Below, piece after piece: positions 41,707 to 49,900 of a stretch of 64,000 nucleotides of DNA. How positions within the stretch are numbered: the first letter of the stretch is position 1; each line of letters starts with the position of its first letter. Origin of the DNA: Labedella gwakjiensis (GTDB lineage Bacteria; Actinomycetota; Actinomycetes; Actinomycetales; Microbacteriaceae); NCBI RefSeq assembly GCF_003014675.1, contig NZ_PYAU01000001.1:2976001-3040000 (forward strand), read 5' to 3'. Below the pieces are notes generated by a model. The model was not told the origin of the DNA. It searched no databases and saw only the letters and a list, made by a program, of their open reading frames with translations. The translations under genes and the position numbers were made by a program.

Positions 41707-44079
41707 TCAGGCCAGGGCGGGCCGGGCGGCGATCGCCGGATCGACGTCGGCGCTCCGGCGGGCCATCACGACGGCGAGCGTCGTCACGAGGAGTGCCCCG
41801 GCGAGCCACGCCGCCATCACCCCGATACCCGGCGTGACGCCGATGGAGCCGCCGGCGATGAGCGAGCGGAAGGCCTCGACGGCGTACGTCAGCGGGAACC
41901 AGCCGTGGATGGTCTGGAAGAACGGCGACGCCGTCTGGATCGGGTAGGTGCCTCCGGCCGAGGAGAGCTGCAGCACCACGAGCATGAGGCCGAGGAAACG
42001 CCCAGGGGCTCCGAGCAGGGAGACGAGGGCCTGATTGATGGCGACGAACGTGAGGCTCGCGAGGGCCGCGATCAGGTACAGCCGTCCCAGGTCGGCCGGC
42101 TCGATCCCGAGGGCGAGGTGCACGACGGTGACCATCACGGCGCTCTGCACGAGCGCCATCACGGCACCGGGCACGTAGCTTCCGAGGGCGACGAGCCATG
42201 CGGGACGCCGGGTGGCGACGAGGCGCTCCGAGAGCGGCTTCATCATGAGGTAGAAGGCGAGCGCGCCCACCCAGAGGGCCAGCGACATGAAGTACGGGGC
42301 GAGGCCGTAGCCGTACGCCGGCACCTCGTTGGAGCGGGTCGCATCGAGTCCGACAGGGGTCGACGCGACGTCGCTCAGGTGCTCGGCGTCGGCGTCGGAG
42401 TAGCTGGGGATGTCGTCGACGCCGCTCGACAGGCCGTCGGAGAGTTCCGTCGACCCGTCGCTGAGCGTCACGAGTCCGTCGTCGAGCGACTGGGCGCCGT
42501 CTTTCGCTGTCGTCGCTCCGTCCGAGAGGGCCGAACCGCCGTTCGCGAGGGCGTCGGCGCCGTCTGCGACGCGCGTGGTCCCGTCGGCGAGGGAGTCCGC
42601 TCCCGAGGCGAGTCGATCGACCGCCGAGACGAGCTCGCCGAGCTTCGCGGAGACGGAGTCGACCCCGGTGGCGACCTGGGCGGCGCCGTCGTCGAGGGAG
42701 GCTGCGCCAGCGGCGAGGGTTCCCGCGCCCGTTGCGAGCTCCGACGTCTTGTCGGACAGGGTGGTCGCGCCCGCTGCGACGGTGGTCGCGCCGGCGGAGA
42801 GCGTCGAGAGGCCCGTCCCGTCGTCCGTGGATCCGACGAGGGCGTCGGCGCCGCTGCTGACCTGCTGCGCACCGTCATCGACGGAGGCGGCGCCCTGGCT
42901 CACCTGTTCTGCGCCAGCCGCCAATCGGGTGATCGCGGCCAGTCGCTGGGCGTCTGTGAGGTTCGCGTAGTTCGCGAGGAGAGCGTCGAGTCCGTCCGAC
43001 ACGTCGCCTGCCCCGGTCGCGAGGGGGCCCGTACCGGCCGCGAGCTGGTGCGCGCCGCCTTGGAGGCTCTGCGCTCCGGCGAGGGCCGAGTCCGTCCCGT
43101 CGGAGAGGCTCGACGCACCCGTCGCGAGGTCGGATGCGCCCGAGGCGAGCGCCGAGGAACCCGTGGCGAGGGTCGCTGCGCCCGTCGAGACGTCGTGGGC
43201 TCCCGATGCGACCTTCTCGGCACCGGCGTCGAGCGTCGCGGCGCTGTCGGGCACCCCGGCGAGCCGGCCCTGCAGCTCCGTGAGGCCCCCGTCGATCTGC
43301 TGCGCTCCGTCGTCGGCTGCGTGAGCGCCGGCCGCGAGGGTCGAGGCGCCGGAGGAGAGATCGACCGCGCCGCTCTCGAGGTCTCCGAGGCCCACGACGA
43401 GATCGCCGGCTCCGTCCTCGGCCTTCGTGGCGCCGTCGGCGACCTCGTCGGCCCCGTCTGCGGCGTCCGCGATCTGATCGTGGATGGTGGAGAAGCCCAG
43501 GTACACGTTGTCGAGGTACTCGGCAGAGACCTGCGACGCCACCGATTCCGTCACGGCGGTCCCGACGCTCTTCGCGACCGATCCGATGATGACGTTGGCG
43601 CCGTCGTTCGTCTCGATCGAGAGGGTGGCGCTCTGTGCGGAGAGCGGATCGTCGTTGCCGGCCGAGACCGCGGCCGCCGAGAAGTCCTTGGGAATCGTGA
43701 GGACGACGAGGACGTCGCCCGACGCGAGTTTCTTCTCGGCCGCCGAGGCCGACATCGTCGACCAGTCGAAGTTGGTGTTCTCGTCGTTCGAGAGGAGCTC
43801 GTCCGTGAGGTCGTCCCCGAGGGAGACCGTCGCGTCGGAATCGGTCGAGCTGCTCGCCGCTGCGTCGTCCGAGCCGGGGGCCGCGGGCTTCTCCGCTCCG
43901 GCGTCCTCGTTCACGATCGCGGCCGGCACGCTGTCGAGGTTGTGCGTGGGGTCCTCGTTCGACCAGATGAGGAGGCCGGCGTAGATCAGTGGGATGAGCG
44001 CGATGGCGAAGAGGACGACGGCCATGCGGGGTGAGGGATGCAGTCGAGACACGACGGTGGGGGTGGTGCGAGTGCTCAT
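41707..44079 (-). CDS. YhgE/Pip domain membrane protein
   Basis: A 790-residue YhgE/Pip-type protein. One helix lies near residues 20-40 (MAVVLFAIALIPLIYAGLLI), followed by WSNEDPTHNLDSVPAAIVNE, the family start of the extracellular domain. From about 215 to 560 the chain is a long series of degenerate 7- and 11-residue Ala/Gly/Ser/Asp units of the form LATGASSLSDG, expected to form an extended helical or coiled rod outside the cell. Several helices close the protein from about 590 (YFMSLALWVGALAFYLMM). Relatives include phage-infection protein Pip and type VII-secretion-linked YueB. The start overlaps the TetR stop as ATGA. Confidence 0.88.
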   Translation of the reverse strand: MSTRTTPTVVSRLHPSPRMAVVLFAIALIPLIYAGLLIWSNEDPTHNLDSVPAAIVNEDAGAEKPAAPGSDDAAASSSTDSDATVSLGDDLTDELLSNDENTNFDWSTMSASAAEKKLASGDVLVVLTIPKDFSAAAVSAGNDDPLSAQSATLSIETNDGANVIIGSVAKSVGTAVTESVASQVSAEYLDNVYLGFSTIHDQIADAADGADEVADGATKAEDGAGDLVVGLGDLESGAVDLSSGASTLAAGAHAADDGAQQIDGGLTELQGRLAGVPDSAATLDAGAEKVASGAHDVSTGAATLATGSSALASGASDLATGASSLSDGTDSALAGAQSLQGGAHQLAAGTGPLATGAGDVSDGLDALLANYANLTDAQRLAAITRLAAGAEQVSQGAASVDDGAQQVSSGADALVGSTDDGTGLSTLSAGATTVAAGATTLSDKTSELATGAGTLAAGAASLDDGAAQVATGVDSVSAKLGELVSAVDRLASGADSLADGTTRVADGADALANGGSALSDGATTAKDGAQSLDDGLVTLSDGSTELSDGLSSGVDDIPSYSDADAEHLSDVASTPVGLDATRSNEVPAYGYGLAPYFMSLALWVGALAFYLMMKPLSERLVATRRPAWLVALGSYVPGAVMALVQSAVMVTVVHLALGIEPADLGRLYLIAALASLTFVAINQALVSLLGAPGRFLGLMLVVLQLSSAGGTYPIQTASPFFQTIHGWFPLTYAVEAFRSLIAGGSIGVTPGIGVMAAWLAGALLVTTLAVVMARRSADVDPAIAARPALA

Positions 44080-44768
44080 TCGGAGGCCTTCGATGCGGGG
44101 AAGAGGGGGGAGTGGTCGGCCGCATCGTCGGGGCCTGTCGTGTGATCGGTGAGGGAGGGCGAAGACGCCAGGATCGCGTCGATCTGGGCGGGGGACTGGC
44201 CGGCAGAGGAGAGCAGGAGGAGGTCGACGCGATGGGCCATCTCGTCGACGTCGGCCCTGTCGTCGGTGTCGACGGCGAGCCACGACGTGATCGTCCACAC
44301 CACGCCGGCGGCGAGGAAGTCGGCACGTTCCTCGGGACGTGGAGTCGCGCCGATCGCCGCCGCGAGCGGCGACACGGTGCGGAGGCGCTCGGAGAGGAAC
44401 CGGATGACGCTCGCCGCGAAGTGCTGACCACCCGGACCGGAGATCGCCCGCAGGTAGAACGCGGAGTGGTGGTCGAAGTGGGCGATGAGCTCGCGGACCG
44501 TCAGGTGCGCGAAGGTCGACCACGAGTCGCCGATGGCGTCGGGCGTCGCGATGCTCTCGAAGGCCGAGCGCATACGGGTGAGGGCCGCAGCGTGCACGAG
44601 CGTCGGCAGGTCGCCGAAGTGCTGATAGAACGAGGGCCGGCTGACGCCGGCGGCGGCCACGAGCTCCGTGATGTTGAGCGTCTCGGGGTCGCGCTCGTCG
44701 AGTGCGGCGGTGGCCGCGCGGATGAGCGCGTCGCGCGTGCGGGCCAGGCGCGGGTCTTCGATCGTCAT
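44076..44768 (-). CDS. TetR family transcriptional regulator
   Basis: A 230-residue repressor with HTH residues about 10-55 (RTRDALIRAATAALDERDPE, ITELVAAAGVSRPSFYQHFG). A C-terminal helical domain follows, ending in a polar tail rich in Asp/Ser/Pro. It is the first gene of a two-gene operon with the YhgE/Pip protein and is preceded by two inverted repeats containing TTAC and GTAA that should be its operators. AAAGAGG lies six bases before the ATG. Confidence 0.9.
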   Translation of the reverse strand: MTIEDPRLARTRDALIRAATAALDERDPETLNITELVAAAGVSRPSFYQHFGDLPTLVHAAALTRMRSAFESIATPDAIGDSWSTFAHLTVRELIAHFDHHSAFYLRAISGPGGQHFAASVIRFLSERLRTVSPLAAAIGATPRPEERADFLAAGVVWTITSWLAVDTDDRADVDEMAHRVDLLLLSSAGQSPAQIDAILASSPSLTDHTTGPDDAADHSPLFPASKASE

Positions 44769-44777
44769 ACTGCCTCT

Positions 44778-44809
44778 TTCTTACGAACGTAAGAATATTA
44801 CGACTGTAA
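44778..44809. promoter_or_regulatory. Two palindromic operators upstream of tetR-yhgE
   Basis: TTCTTACG-AA-CGTAAGAA (44778-44795) is a perfect eight-base inverted repeat, and TTAC-GACT-GTAA (44798-44809) repeats its core. The pair, in an AT-rich patch just upstream of the TetR start, fits cooperative autorepression. Confidence 0.72.
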
Positions 44810-44849
44810 AGAATCTACGTCAACCGCACGTGCCCGCGAATCGGGCACC

Positions 44850-44855
44850 CAGAAT
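44850..44855 (+). promoter_or_regulatory. -10 hexamer CAGAAT, leaderless spacing
   Basis: CAGAAT ends six bases before the GTG start of the aldo-keto reductase gene. The same hexamer and spacing occur before the MOSC gene. Confidence 0.5.
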
Positions 44856-44861
44856 GAAGAG

Positions 44862-45791
44862 GTGAAGACAATTGCACTGCCGCAAACGAATCTGACCGCC
44901 TCCGACGTGATCCTCGGCCTCATGCGCATCAGCCCGCTGAGCGACGAGGAGATCCGCACCCTCGTATCGACCGCCCGCGATGCCGGGATCACGGTCTTCG
45001 ACCACGCCGACGTCTACGGGGACGAGCGTCACGGCGCCGAGAGGCGCTTCGGGAACGCCGTGTCCTTCTCGCCGTCCGAGCGCGAGTCCGTGATCATCCA
45101 GAGCAAGGTCGGCATCCGCGACGGATCGTTCGACTTCTCCCGCGAGCACATCCTGCGCACGGTCGACGAGTCGCTCGAGGCCCTGCGCCTCGACCACCTC
45201 GACGTCCTCCTCCTGCACCGTCCCGACACCCTCGTGGAGCCTGACGAGGTCGCCGACGCGTTCGACGAGCTCCATGCCGCCGGCAAGGTGCGCACCTTCG
45301 GGGTGTCGAACCACACCCCGGCGCAGCTCGAACTGCTCCGCCGCTCCGTCCGCCAGCCTCTCGCCTTCAACCAGGTGCAGCTGAGCATCACGCACGCGCC
45401 GATGATCGCCTCGACGGTCGCGAGCAACATGGCGGGCCTCGACCAGTCGATCGACCGCGACAACGGCATCCTGGACTATTCGCGGCTCCACGGGATCACG
45501 CTCCAGGCCTGGTCGCCGTTCCAGAAGGGGTTCTTCGACGGCGTGTTCCTCGGTGATCGTGAGAACTACGCGGACCTCAACGACGTGCTCGACGAGCTCG
45601 CCGCGCAGTACGGCGTGACGCCGACGGGCATCGCGACCGCGTGGATCACGCGTCACCCGGCGAAGATGCAGGTCGTGCTCGGCACGACGAACCCCGGCCG
45701 CGTCCAGGAGGCCGCCGCCGGCTCGGACGTGACCCTCACGCGCGCCGAGTGGTACCGCCTCTTCACCGCCGCCGGCCACATCCTCCCCTGA
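44862..45791 (+). CDS. Aldo/keto reductase (YdhF-like)
   Basis: A 309-residue NADPH-dependent reductase. The catalytic tetrad is visible: Asp47 and Tyr52 in FDHADVYGDERHGAE, Lys82 in IIQSKVGI and His119 in VLLLHRPD. FGVSNHTPAQLELL near 144, FNQVQLS near 167 and LQAWSPFQKGFF complete the barrel, and VVLGTTNPGRVQEAA near 278 binds the cofactor phosphate. The form is that of E. coli YdhF-type enzymes; substrate unknown. It is divergent from the tetR-yhgE operon with under 100 bases between the starts, so the same operators could affect it. It ends at a long bidirectional hairpin. Confidence 0.92.
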   Translation: MKTIALPQTNLTASDVILGLMRISPLSDEEIRTLVSTARDAGITVFDHADVYGDERHGAERRFGNAVSFSPSERESVIIQSKVGIRDGSFDFSREHILRTVDESLEALRLDHLDVLLLHRPDTLVEPDEVADAFDELHAAGKVRTFGVSNHTPAQLELLRRSVRQPLAFNQVQLSITHAPMIASTVASNMAGLDQSIDRDNGILDYSRLHGITLQAWSPFQKGFFDGVFLGDRENYADLNDVLDELAAQYGVTPTGIATAWITRHPAKMQVVLGTTNPGRVQEAAAGSDVTLTRAEWYRLFTAAGHILP

Positions 45792-45821
45792 CCCCGCCCC
45801 TCCTCACCCCTTCCCAATACC

Positions 45822-45875
45822 CCAAAAAGATCGCGATACAGCACGAAACCCCGTGCTGTATCGCGATCTTTTTGG
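45822..45875. terminator. Long perfect bidirectional terminator hairpin
   Basis: Arms 45822-45845 and 45852-45875 are perfectly complementary over 24 bases around a six-base loop. The outer part is A5 on one side and T5 on the other, so both strands end in a U run. It lies between the convergent aldo-keto reductase and SDR genes and should stop transcription from both. Confidence 0.9.
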
Positions 45876-45897
45876 TGTGAGGCGGGCGGGGCGGGGT

Positions 45898-45926
45898 GGG
45901 GAGGGAGGGAGGGAGGGAGGGAGGGG
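45898..45926. repeat. Tetranucleotide repeat (AGGG)6
   Basis: Six perfect AGGG units after GGGG, then one extra G, directly against the stop codon of the SDR gene. Seven runs of at least three G on the + strand make a G-quadruplex possible; such tracts also vary in length by slippage. Confidence 0.9.
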
Positions 45927-47015
45927 TCAGGCGGCGGACCAGCCGCCGTCCGACGCCAGGACCACGCCGTTGACGTTCACGCCGTCGTCGCTCAGGAGGA
46001 ACGTGATGGACGCGGCGAGGGCTTCGCTCTCGGCGGCCTCGGGCATGACGGCCATGCCGGCGCGCACCCGCTCGGCCCCGAGGGGAGAGGCGAACGAGGC
46101 CTCGATGTTCGTGATCGTCGGGCCCGGTGCCACGGCGTTCACACGGATGCCGCTCGGACCGTACATGAAGGCGCTGCTCTTCGTGAGTCCCACGACGGCG
46201 TGCTTCGACGCCGTGTACGCGGCACCGGCCGCCGAGCCGCGGAGGGCCGCCTCAGACGCCACGTTGACGATCGATCCCGCTCCGTTCGCGAGCATCCCGG
46301 GCACGACCGCCCGCATGACCTTCATCGTTCCGTCGACGTTGATGCGGAACACGCGTGACCAGACGGCGTCGCTCACTTCCCCCACCGGCGTCATGTCGTC
46401 CATGATCCCCGCGACGTTCGCGAGCCCATCGATGCGCTCCCCGGCGGCCTCGACGATCGCCGCGATGGACGCGTCGTCGGTGATGTCACCCGCGACCGGC
46501 ACGACGTCGGCTCCCGCATGCGAGGCGACCAGGTCGTCGAGGCGCTCCTGCGAGATGTCGACGGCGACGACCCGCCCGCCCTCTCGCGCGACGCGGGATG
46601 CCGTCGCGCGGCCGATGCCGGACCCGGCGCCGGTCACGACGACCGTCTTGCCGGCGAAGCGCCCGCCGTCGATCCGTTCGGTCCACTCGGGTCTCTCGAT
46701 GGGTGCGTCATCCCGTGCGGTCTGGGTCGGTCCCGTCGCCGCCGGTGCGGAGTCTTCGGGGGCAGCTGCGGTCTCGGAGGGGGCGTGGCCGGCCTCGACT
46801 CGACGCACGAGCTCGTCGATGAGTTCGGGAGGGAAGGACCCCTTGCTGAGCTTCACGAGTCGCGAGATCGCGAGTCGGCGCACCGGTCTCAGGACGTCGG
46901 CGCTCTGGCCGGACTGCGCGAGGAGATCCCGGAGGATCGGTCCACCGACCGGGTGGTCGAGCCAGGTGCCGACCGATGAACTCGCCGACAGGGGAGCGGC
47001 GGTGGATGCGGACAT
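45927..47015 (-). CDS. SDR family oxidoreductase with N-terminal extension
   Basis: A 362-residue protein. Residues about 122-362 form a classical SDR: VVVTGAGSGIG at 126-136, DGLANVAGI, the catalytic Ser in IVNVASEAAL, AAYTASKHA with the YxxxK pair, and VNAVAPGP. The first 110 residues are an addition: STVGTWLDHP-like start (SVGTWLDHPVGGPILRDLL), then LRPVRRLAISRLVKLSKGSF and PPELIDELVRRV, followed by an Ala/Pro/Thr linker. The extension resembles a short helical module I associate with some actinobacterial GH3 glycosidases. The enzyme probably reduces or oxidises an alcohol. It is divergent from a TetR gene over a shared palindrome. Confidence 0.88.
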   Translation of the reverse strand: MSASTAAPLSASSSVGTWLDHPVGGPILRDLLAQSGQSADVLRPVRRLAISRLVKLSKGSFPPELIDELVRRVEAGHAPSETAAAPEDSAPAATGPTQTARDDAPIERPEWTERIDGGRFAGKTVVVTGAGSGIGRATASRVAREGGRVVAVDISQERLDDLVASHAGADVVPVAGDITDDASIAAIVEAAGERIDGLANVAGIMDDMTPVGEVSDAVWSRVFRINVDGTMKVMRAVVPGMLANGAGSIVNVASEAALRGSAAGAAYTASKHAVVGLTKSSAFMYGPSGIRVNAVAPGPTITNIEASFASPLGAERVRAGMAVMPEAAESEALAASITFLLSDDGVNVNGVVLASDGGWSAA

Positions 47016-47056
47016 GATCTTCTTCTTCCTCTCGGCGGCGGGCCCACGATGAGCAC

Positions 47057-47080
47057 ATACCGGACAATGCTGTCCGGTAT
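47057..47080. promoter_or_regulatory. TetR operator between SDR and tetR genes
   Basis: ATACCGGACA-ATGC-TGTCCGGTAT is a perfect ten-base inverted repeat in the 76-base divergent gap. Its right end touches a TAGGCT hexamer (47080-47085), which ends six bases before the TetR GTG start. Confidence 0.82.
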
Positions 47081-47085
47081 AGGCT
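47080..47085 (+). promoter_or_regulatory. -10 hexamer TAGGCT, leaderless spacing
   Basis: TAGGCT ends six bases before the GTG of the TetR gene and overlaps the last base of the palindrome, so repressor binding would block this leaderless promoter. Confidence 0.5.
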
Positions 47086-47091
47086 ACACGC

Positions 47092-47649
47092 GTGCCCTCC
47101 GAACGGAAAGCGAACAGGGGCCCGAGTGCCGGGCCCGAGAATCGTCGCGCTCTCGTGGCGGCGGCACGTGAGGTCTTCGCGGAGGACGGCGTCTCCGCGC
47201 CGCTGAGCGCCGTCGCGCGTCGAGCCGGTGTCGGCCAGGGCAGTCTCTACCGTCATTTCCCCGATCGCGTAGCCCTCGTGGTCGCCGTCATCGAGGAGAA
47301 CATCACGGAGCTGGAGCAGCTCGCCGGCGCCGACGGCAGCACTCTCGACGATCTCCTCACCCTCGTGTCCGCGCAGGCGTCCGTATCGACGGCGCTCTCG
47401 GACCTGCTCGTGGCCGAACGGGACGACTCTCGCGTCCGCCATATCGGGGAGAGGTTCGCGGAGGTCGCCGCGACCGTCGCCGCGAATGAGTATCGAGCGG
47501 GCCGGCTCGACGACCGTGTGACCGCTGCCGACGTGATGCTCGGCGTCGAGATGCTCGCCGGGCTCCTGTCGCGGACGCCGTCGTCGGAGCGCGTCGATGT
47601 GGCCGCCCGCGCGAGGGCACTCCTCAGCGGCGCGTTCTCACGCCGGTAG
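47092..47649 (+). CDS. TetR family transcriptional regulator
   Basis: A 185-residue repressor. The HTH is RRALVAAAREVFAEDGVSAP, then LSAVARRAGVGQGSLYRHFP with the recognition helix near residues 44-54. The C-terminal domain has the layout of the SbtR-like TetR_C group (VMLGVEMLAGLLSRTPSSER). It is divergent from the extended SDR, and the perfect palindrome between them is its likely site. The GTG start is supported by the adjacent -10 hexamer. Confidence 0.9.
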   Translation: MPSERKANRGPSAGPENRRALVAAAREVFAEDGVSAPLSAVARRAGVGQGSLYRHFPDRVALVVAVIEENITELEQLAGADGSTLDDLLTLVSAQASVSTALSDLLVAERDDSRVRHIGERFAEVAATVAANEYRAGRLDDRVTAADVMLGVEMLAGLLSRTPSSERVDVAARARALLSGAFSRR

Positions 47650-47660
47650 GCCGCGAGCCT

Positions 47661-47960
47661 CTAGGAGCCGATGTCGAGTTCCGCCGCCGCCTCCGAAATG
47701 CGTCGCGCAAGTTCGACGTCGCGCCGGCTGAGGCCGCCGACGTCGTGGGACGTGAGGCGCACGGTGACGGTCGGGTAGCGCAGGTCGACGTCGGGATGGT
47801 GGTCCGCCTCGTCGGCGAGTTCACCGATTGCGTCCACGAACTCCACGCCCACCGCGAACGATCCCGTGCGGAACGTCCGCGAGGCGACACCGGCGGCTAC
47901 CTCCCACCCCTCTGTACCGCTCGACGTGGAGAAGTCCTCTGCCGTGATCGCATCCGTCAT
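47661..47960 (-). CDS. 4a-hydroxytetrahydrobiopterin dehydratase (pterin-4a-carbinolamine dehydratase)
   Basis: A 99-residue protein with the full family motif: AIGELADEADHHPDVDLRYP, where the HH-P-D segment forms the active site, then VTVRLTSHDVGGLSRRDVEL ending in an ARRI helix. It dehydrates 4a-hydroxytetrahydropterin during recycling; in bacteria without pterin hydroxylases it may serve other pterin steps, including molybdopterin-related ones, which is speculative. The ATG at 47960 is preferred over one twelve codons upstream. A minus-strand TAGCCT ends seven bases before it. Confidence 0.9.
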   Translation of the reverse strand: MTDAITAEDFSTSSGTEGWEVAAGVASRTFRTGSFAVGVEFVDAIGELADEADHHPDVDLRYPTVTVRLTSHDVGGLSRRDVELARRISEAAAELDIGS

Positions 47961-48045
47961 GGCGGACAGGCTACGCCCGGTATTCGGAGGACACAACGAC
48001 CCACACCATCGCTCGGACCCCGGGGCGCCGGCTGACAGTCGGACG

Positions 48046-48957
48046 TCAGGACAGGACGTCGCGCGTGACGAAGCGTCCCATCGCGAGGGAGCCGAACACC
48101 ACCGCGTAACCGAGCTGGAGGAGCAGGTTGTCCCCGAAGCTCGTCCATGAGATCGGGTCGCGCAGAAGGTCGGCGAACCCGAACCAGTGGGTCGTGAACA
48201 GGTAGGGGTGGATGGCGGAGAGCTGGTCGAGCGAGCCGAGGATCTGCGACGTGATCGACAGAACGACGGTCGCGGCCATCGCTCCGACGGGCACGTCGGT
48301 GAGCGTGGAGATGAAGAGTCCGATGGCCGACAGGCCGATGAGGGAGACGGCCACGTAGAGAGCGATCAGGAGCGCGCGTCCGATTCCCTCGATCAGGGGG
48401 ATCTGCGTTCCGGACAGAAGAGTGACGTCTCCGACCGGGAAGAGGGCGAATCCGATCAGGAGTCCCACGACCATCACGGTAAGCGCGGCTGCGACGCAGA
48501 ACACCAGGCTGGTGACGAACTTGACGACGAGGAGCCGGATGCGGCCGACGGGTGTGATGAGCAGGTAGCGGAGGGTGCCGAGGGAGGACTCACCGGCGAT
48601 CGTGTCACCGGCGACCACTCCGACCGTGAGCGGGAGGAACAGGGGGACGGCCACGGTGATGGCGGCGAAACCGGTGAACAGGCCGTTGCCCGCGATGTCC
48701 CCGACGAAGGCCGGACCGCCTCCCGAGCTCGAGATGCGCACGGCCACGGCCAGGAGGATCGGGATCAGCGCGAGGGCTCCGAGGAGCGCCCACGTACGGC
48801 GTCGCCGGAAGAGCAGCGCGAGTTCGGAGAGGACGAATGCGCCGAGGCTGGGGAGGGCGCCGGCACGTGTCCCGGCGGTCGGTGTCTCCACTGCGGGCCG
48901 CTCGGCCACGCCGGCGTTCGAGTCACCGTTCTCGCCGGGGACGTCAGCGTTCGACAT
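48046..48957 (-). CDS. ABC-2 type transporter permease
   Basis: A 303-residue membrane protein with an acidic polar start and six helices. The first is TWALLGALALIPILLAVAVR. AGDTIAGESSLGTLRYLLIT with PVGRIRLLVVKF in the cytoplasmic loop is the hallmark of ABC-2 permeases. The last helix leads to a short SLAMGRFVTRDVLS tail. It overlaps the upstream ATPase gene by 14 bases, and together they form an exporter of unknown cargo, as for drug or lipid exporters. Confidence 0.9.
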   Translation of the reverse strand: MSNADVPGENGDSNAGVAERPAVETPTAGTRAGALPSLGAFVLSELALLFRRRRTWALLGALALIPILLAVAVRISSSGGGPAFVGDIAGNGLFTGFAAITVAVPLFLPLTVGVVAGDTIAGESSLGTLRYLLITPVGRIRLLVVKFVTSLVFCVAAALTVMVVGLLIGFALFPVGDVTLLSGTQIPLIEGIGRALLIALYVAVSLIGLSAIGLFISTLTDVPVGAMAATVVLSITSQILGSLDQLSAIHPYLFTTHWFGFADLLRDPISWTSFGDNLLLQLGYAVVFGSLAMGRFVTRDVLS

Positions 48958-49900
48958 CGAATCCCTCCCCGGTGAGCTCGACGAAACGCTCCTCGAGCGA
49001 TGGACGCCGCACGGCCACGCCTCGGACGCGGACGTCCGCGGCGACGAGTTCGGTGACGAGCTCCTCTGGCAGCATGCCCTTCGGCAGGGTCGCGTCGATA
49101 CGCGGAAGGTCCGAACCCGGTGCCGGTTCGCTCGTCGAGGCCTCGAGGCCGACACGGGCGAGCACCTCGAGGGCCTCGCGGGTATCCGGTGTGAGGAGTT
49201 CGAAGGATGCGGAACCTCCGCGCAGCTCGTCCAGCCCACCCTGGGCCACGAGTCGGCCCGTGCGCATGATCGCGGCGTGCGTGCAGAGCTGCTCGATCTC
49301 GGCGAGGAGGTGGCTCGAGACGAGGACGGTCGTGCCGTCGGCATTCAGCCCGCGGATGAGGGCGCGCACCTCGCGAGTGCCCTGCGGGTCGAGGCCGTTG
49401 GTCGGCTCGTCGAGCACGATGAGGTCGCGCGGCGAGAGCAGCGCGACGGCGATCCCGAGGCGCTGCTTCATACCGAGCGAGTACGAACCCACCTTCTTGC
49501 GCGCCGCCGCAGAGAGGCCGACGCGCGCGAGCGCCTCGGCGACGCGTGCCTTCCGGGTTCGGGAGGACGTCCCCGGCTCGGCGGCGTCGAACCGGGTGAG
49601 GTTGGCGGAACCGGAGAGGAACGGGTAGAAACCGGGACCCTCCACGAGGGCGCCGACGCGGGGGAGGACCGAGGCAGACCGCCGGGGCATCTCCGAGCCG
49701 AACATCGTGATGGTGCCGGCGCTCGGCGCTGCAAGCGCGAGAAGCATGCGGATCGTGGTGGTCTTCCCGGATCCGTTCGGCCCCAGGAACCCGAAGACGG
49801 ATCCGCTCGGGACGTCGAGGTCGAGGTCGGAGACGGCCTCGTGGTGCCCGAATCGCTTGGTGAGGCCGCGCGTCTCCACGGCGAGCTCACTCACGCTCAT
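48944..49900 (-). CDS. ABC transporter ATP-binding protein (ABC-2 exporter)
   Basis: A 318-residue ATPase: Walker A GPNGSGKT at residues 40-47, signature YSLGMKQRLGIAV near 148, Walker B LIVLDEPTNGLDPQG near 170 and switch VSSHLLAEIEQL near 200. The final 90 residues are the extra domain seen in multidrug-type ATPases such as DrrA and CcmA. It partners the downstream permease and overlaps the stop of the LolA-like gene by four bases, so three genes make one unit. Confidence 0.92.
   Translation of the reverse strand: MSVSELAVETRGLTKRFGHHEAVSDLDLDVPSGSVFGFLGPNGSGKTTTIRMLLALAAPSAGTITMFGSEMPRRSASVLPRVGALVEGPGFYPFLSGSANLTRFDAAEPGTSSRTRKARVAEALARVGLSAAARKKVGSYSLGMKQRLGIAVALLSPRDLIVLDEPTNGLDPQGTREVRALIRGLNADGTTVLVSSHLLAEIEQLCTHAAIMRTGRLVAQGGLDELRGGSASFELLTPDTREALEVLARVGLEASTSEPAPGSDLPRIDATLPKGMLPEELVTELVAADVRVRGVAVRRPSLEERFVELTGEGFDVER

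Noticed and set aside
45898-45926. AGGG repeats as part of a CRISPR or minisatellite array.
   Set aside because: Units are four bases with no spacers; it is a simple tetranucleotide tract.
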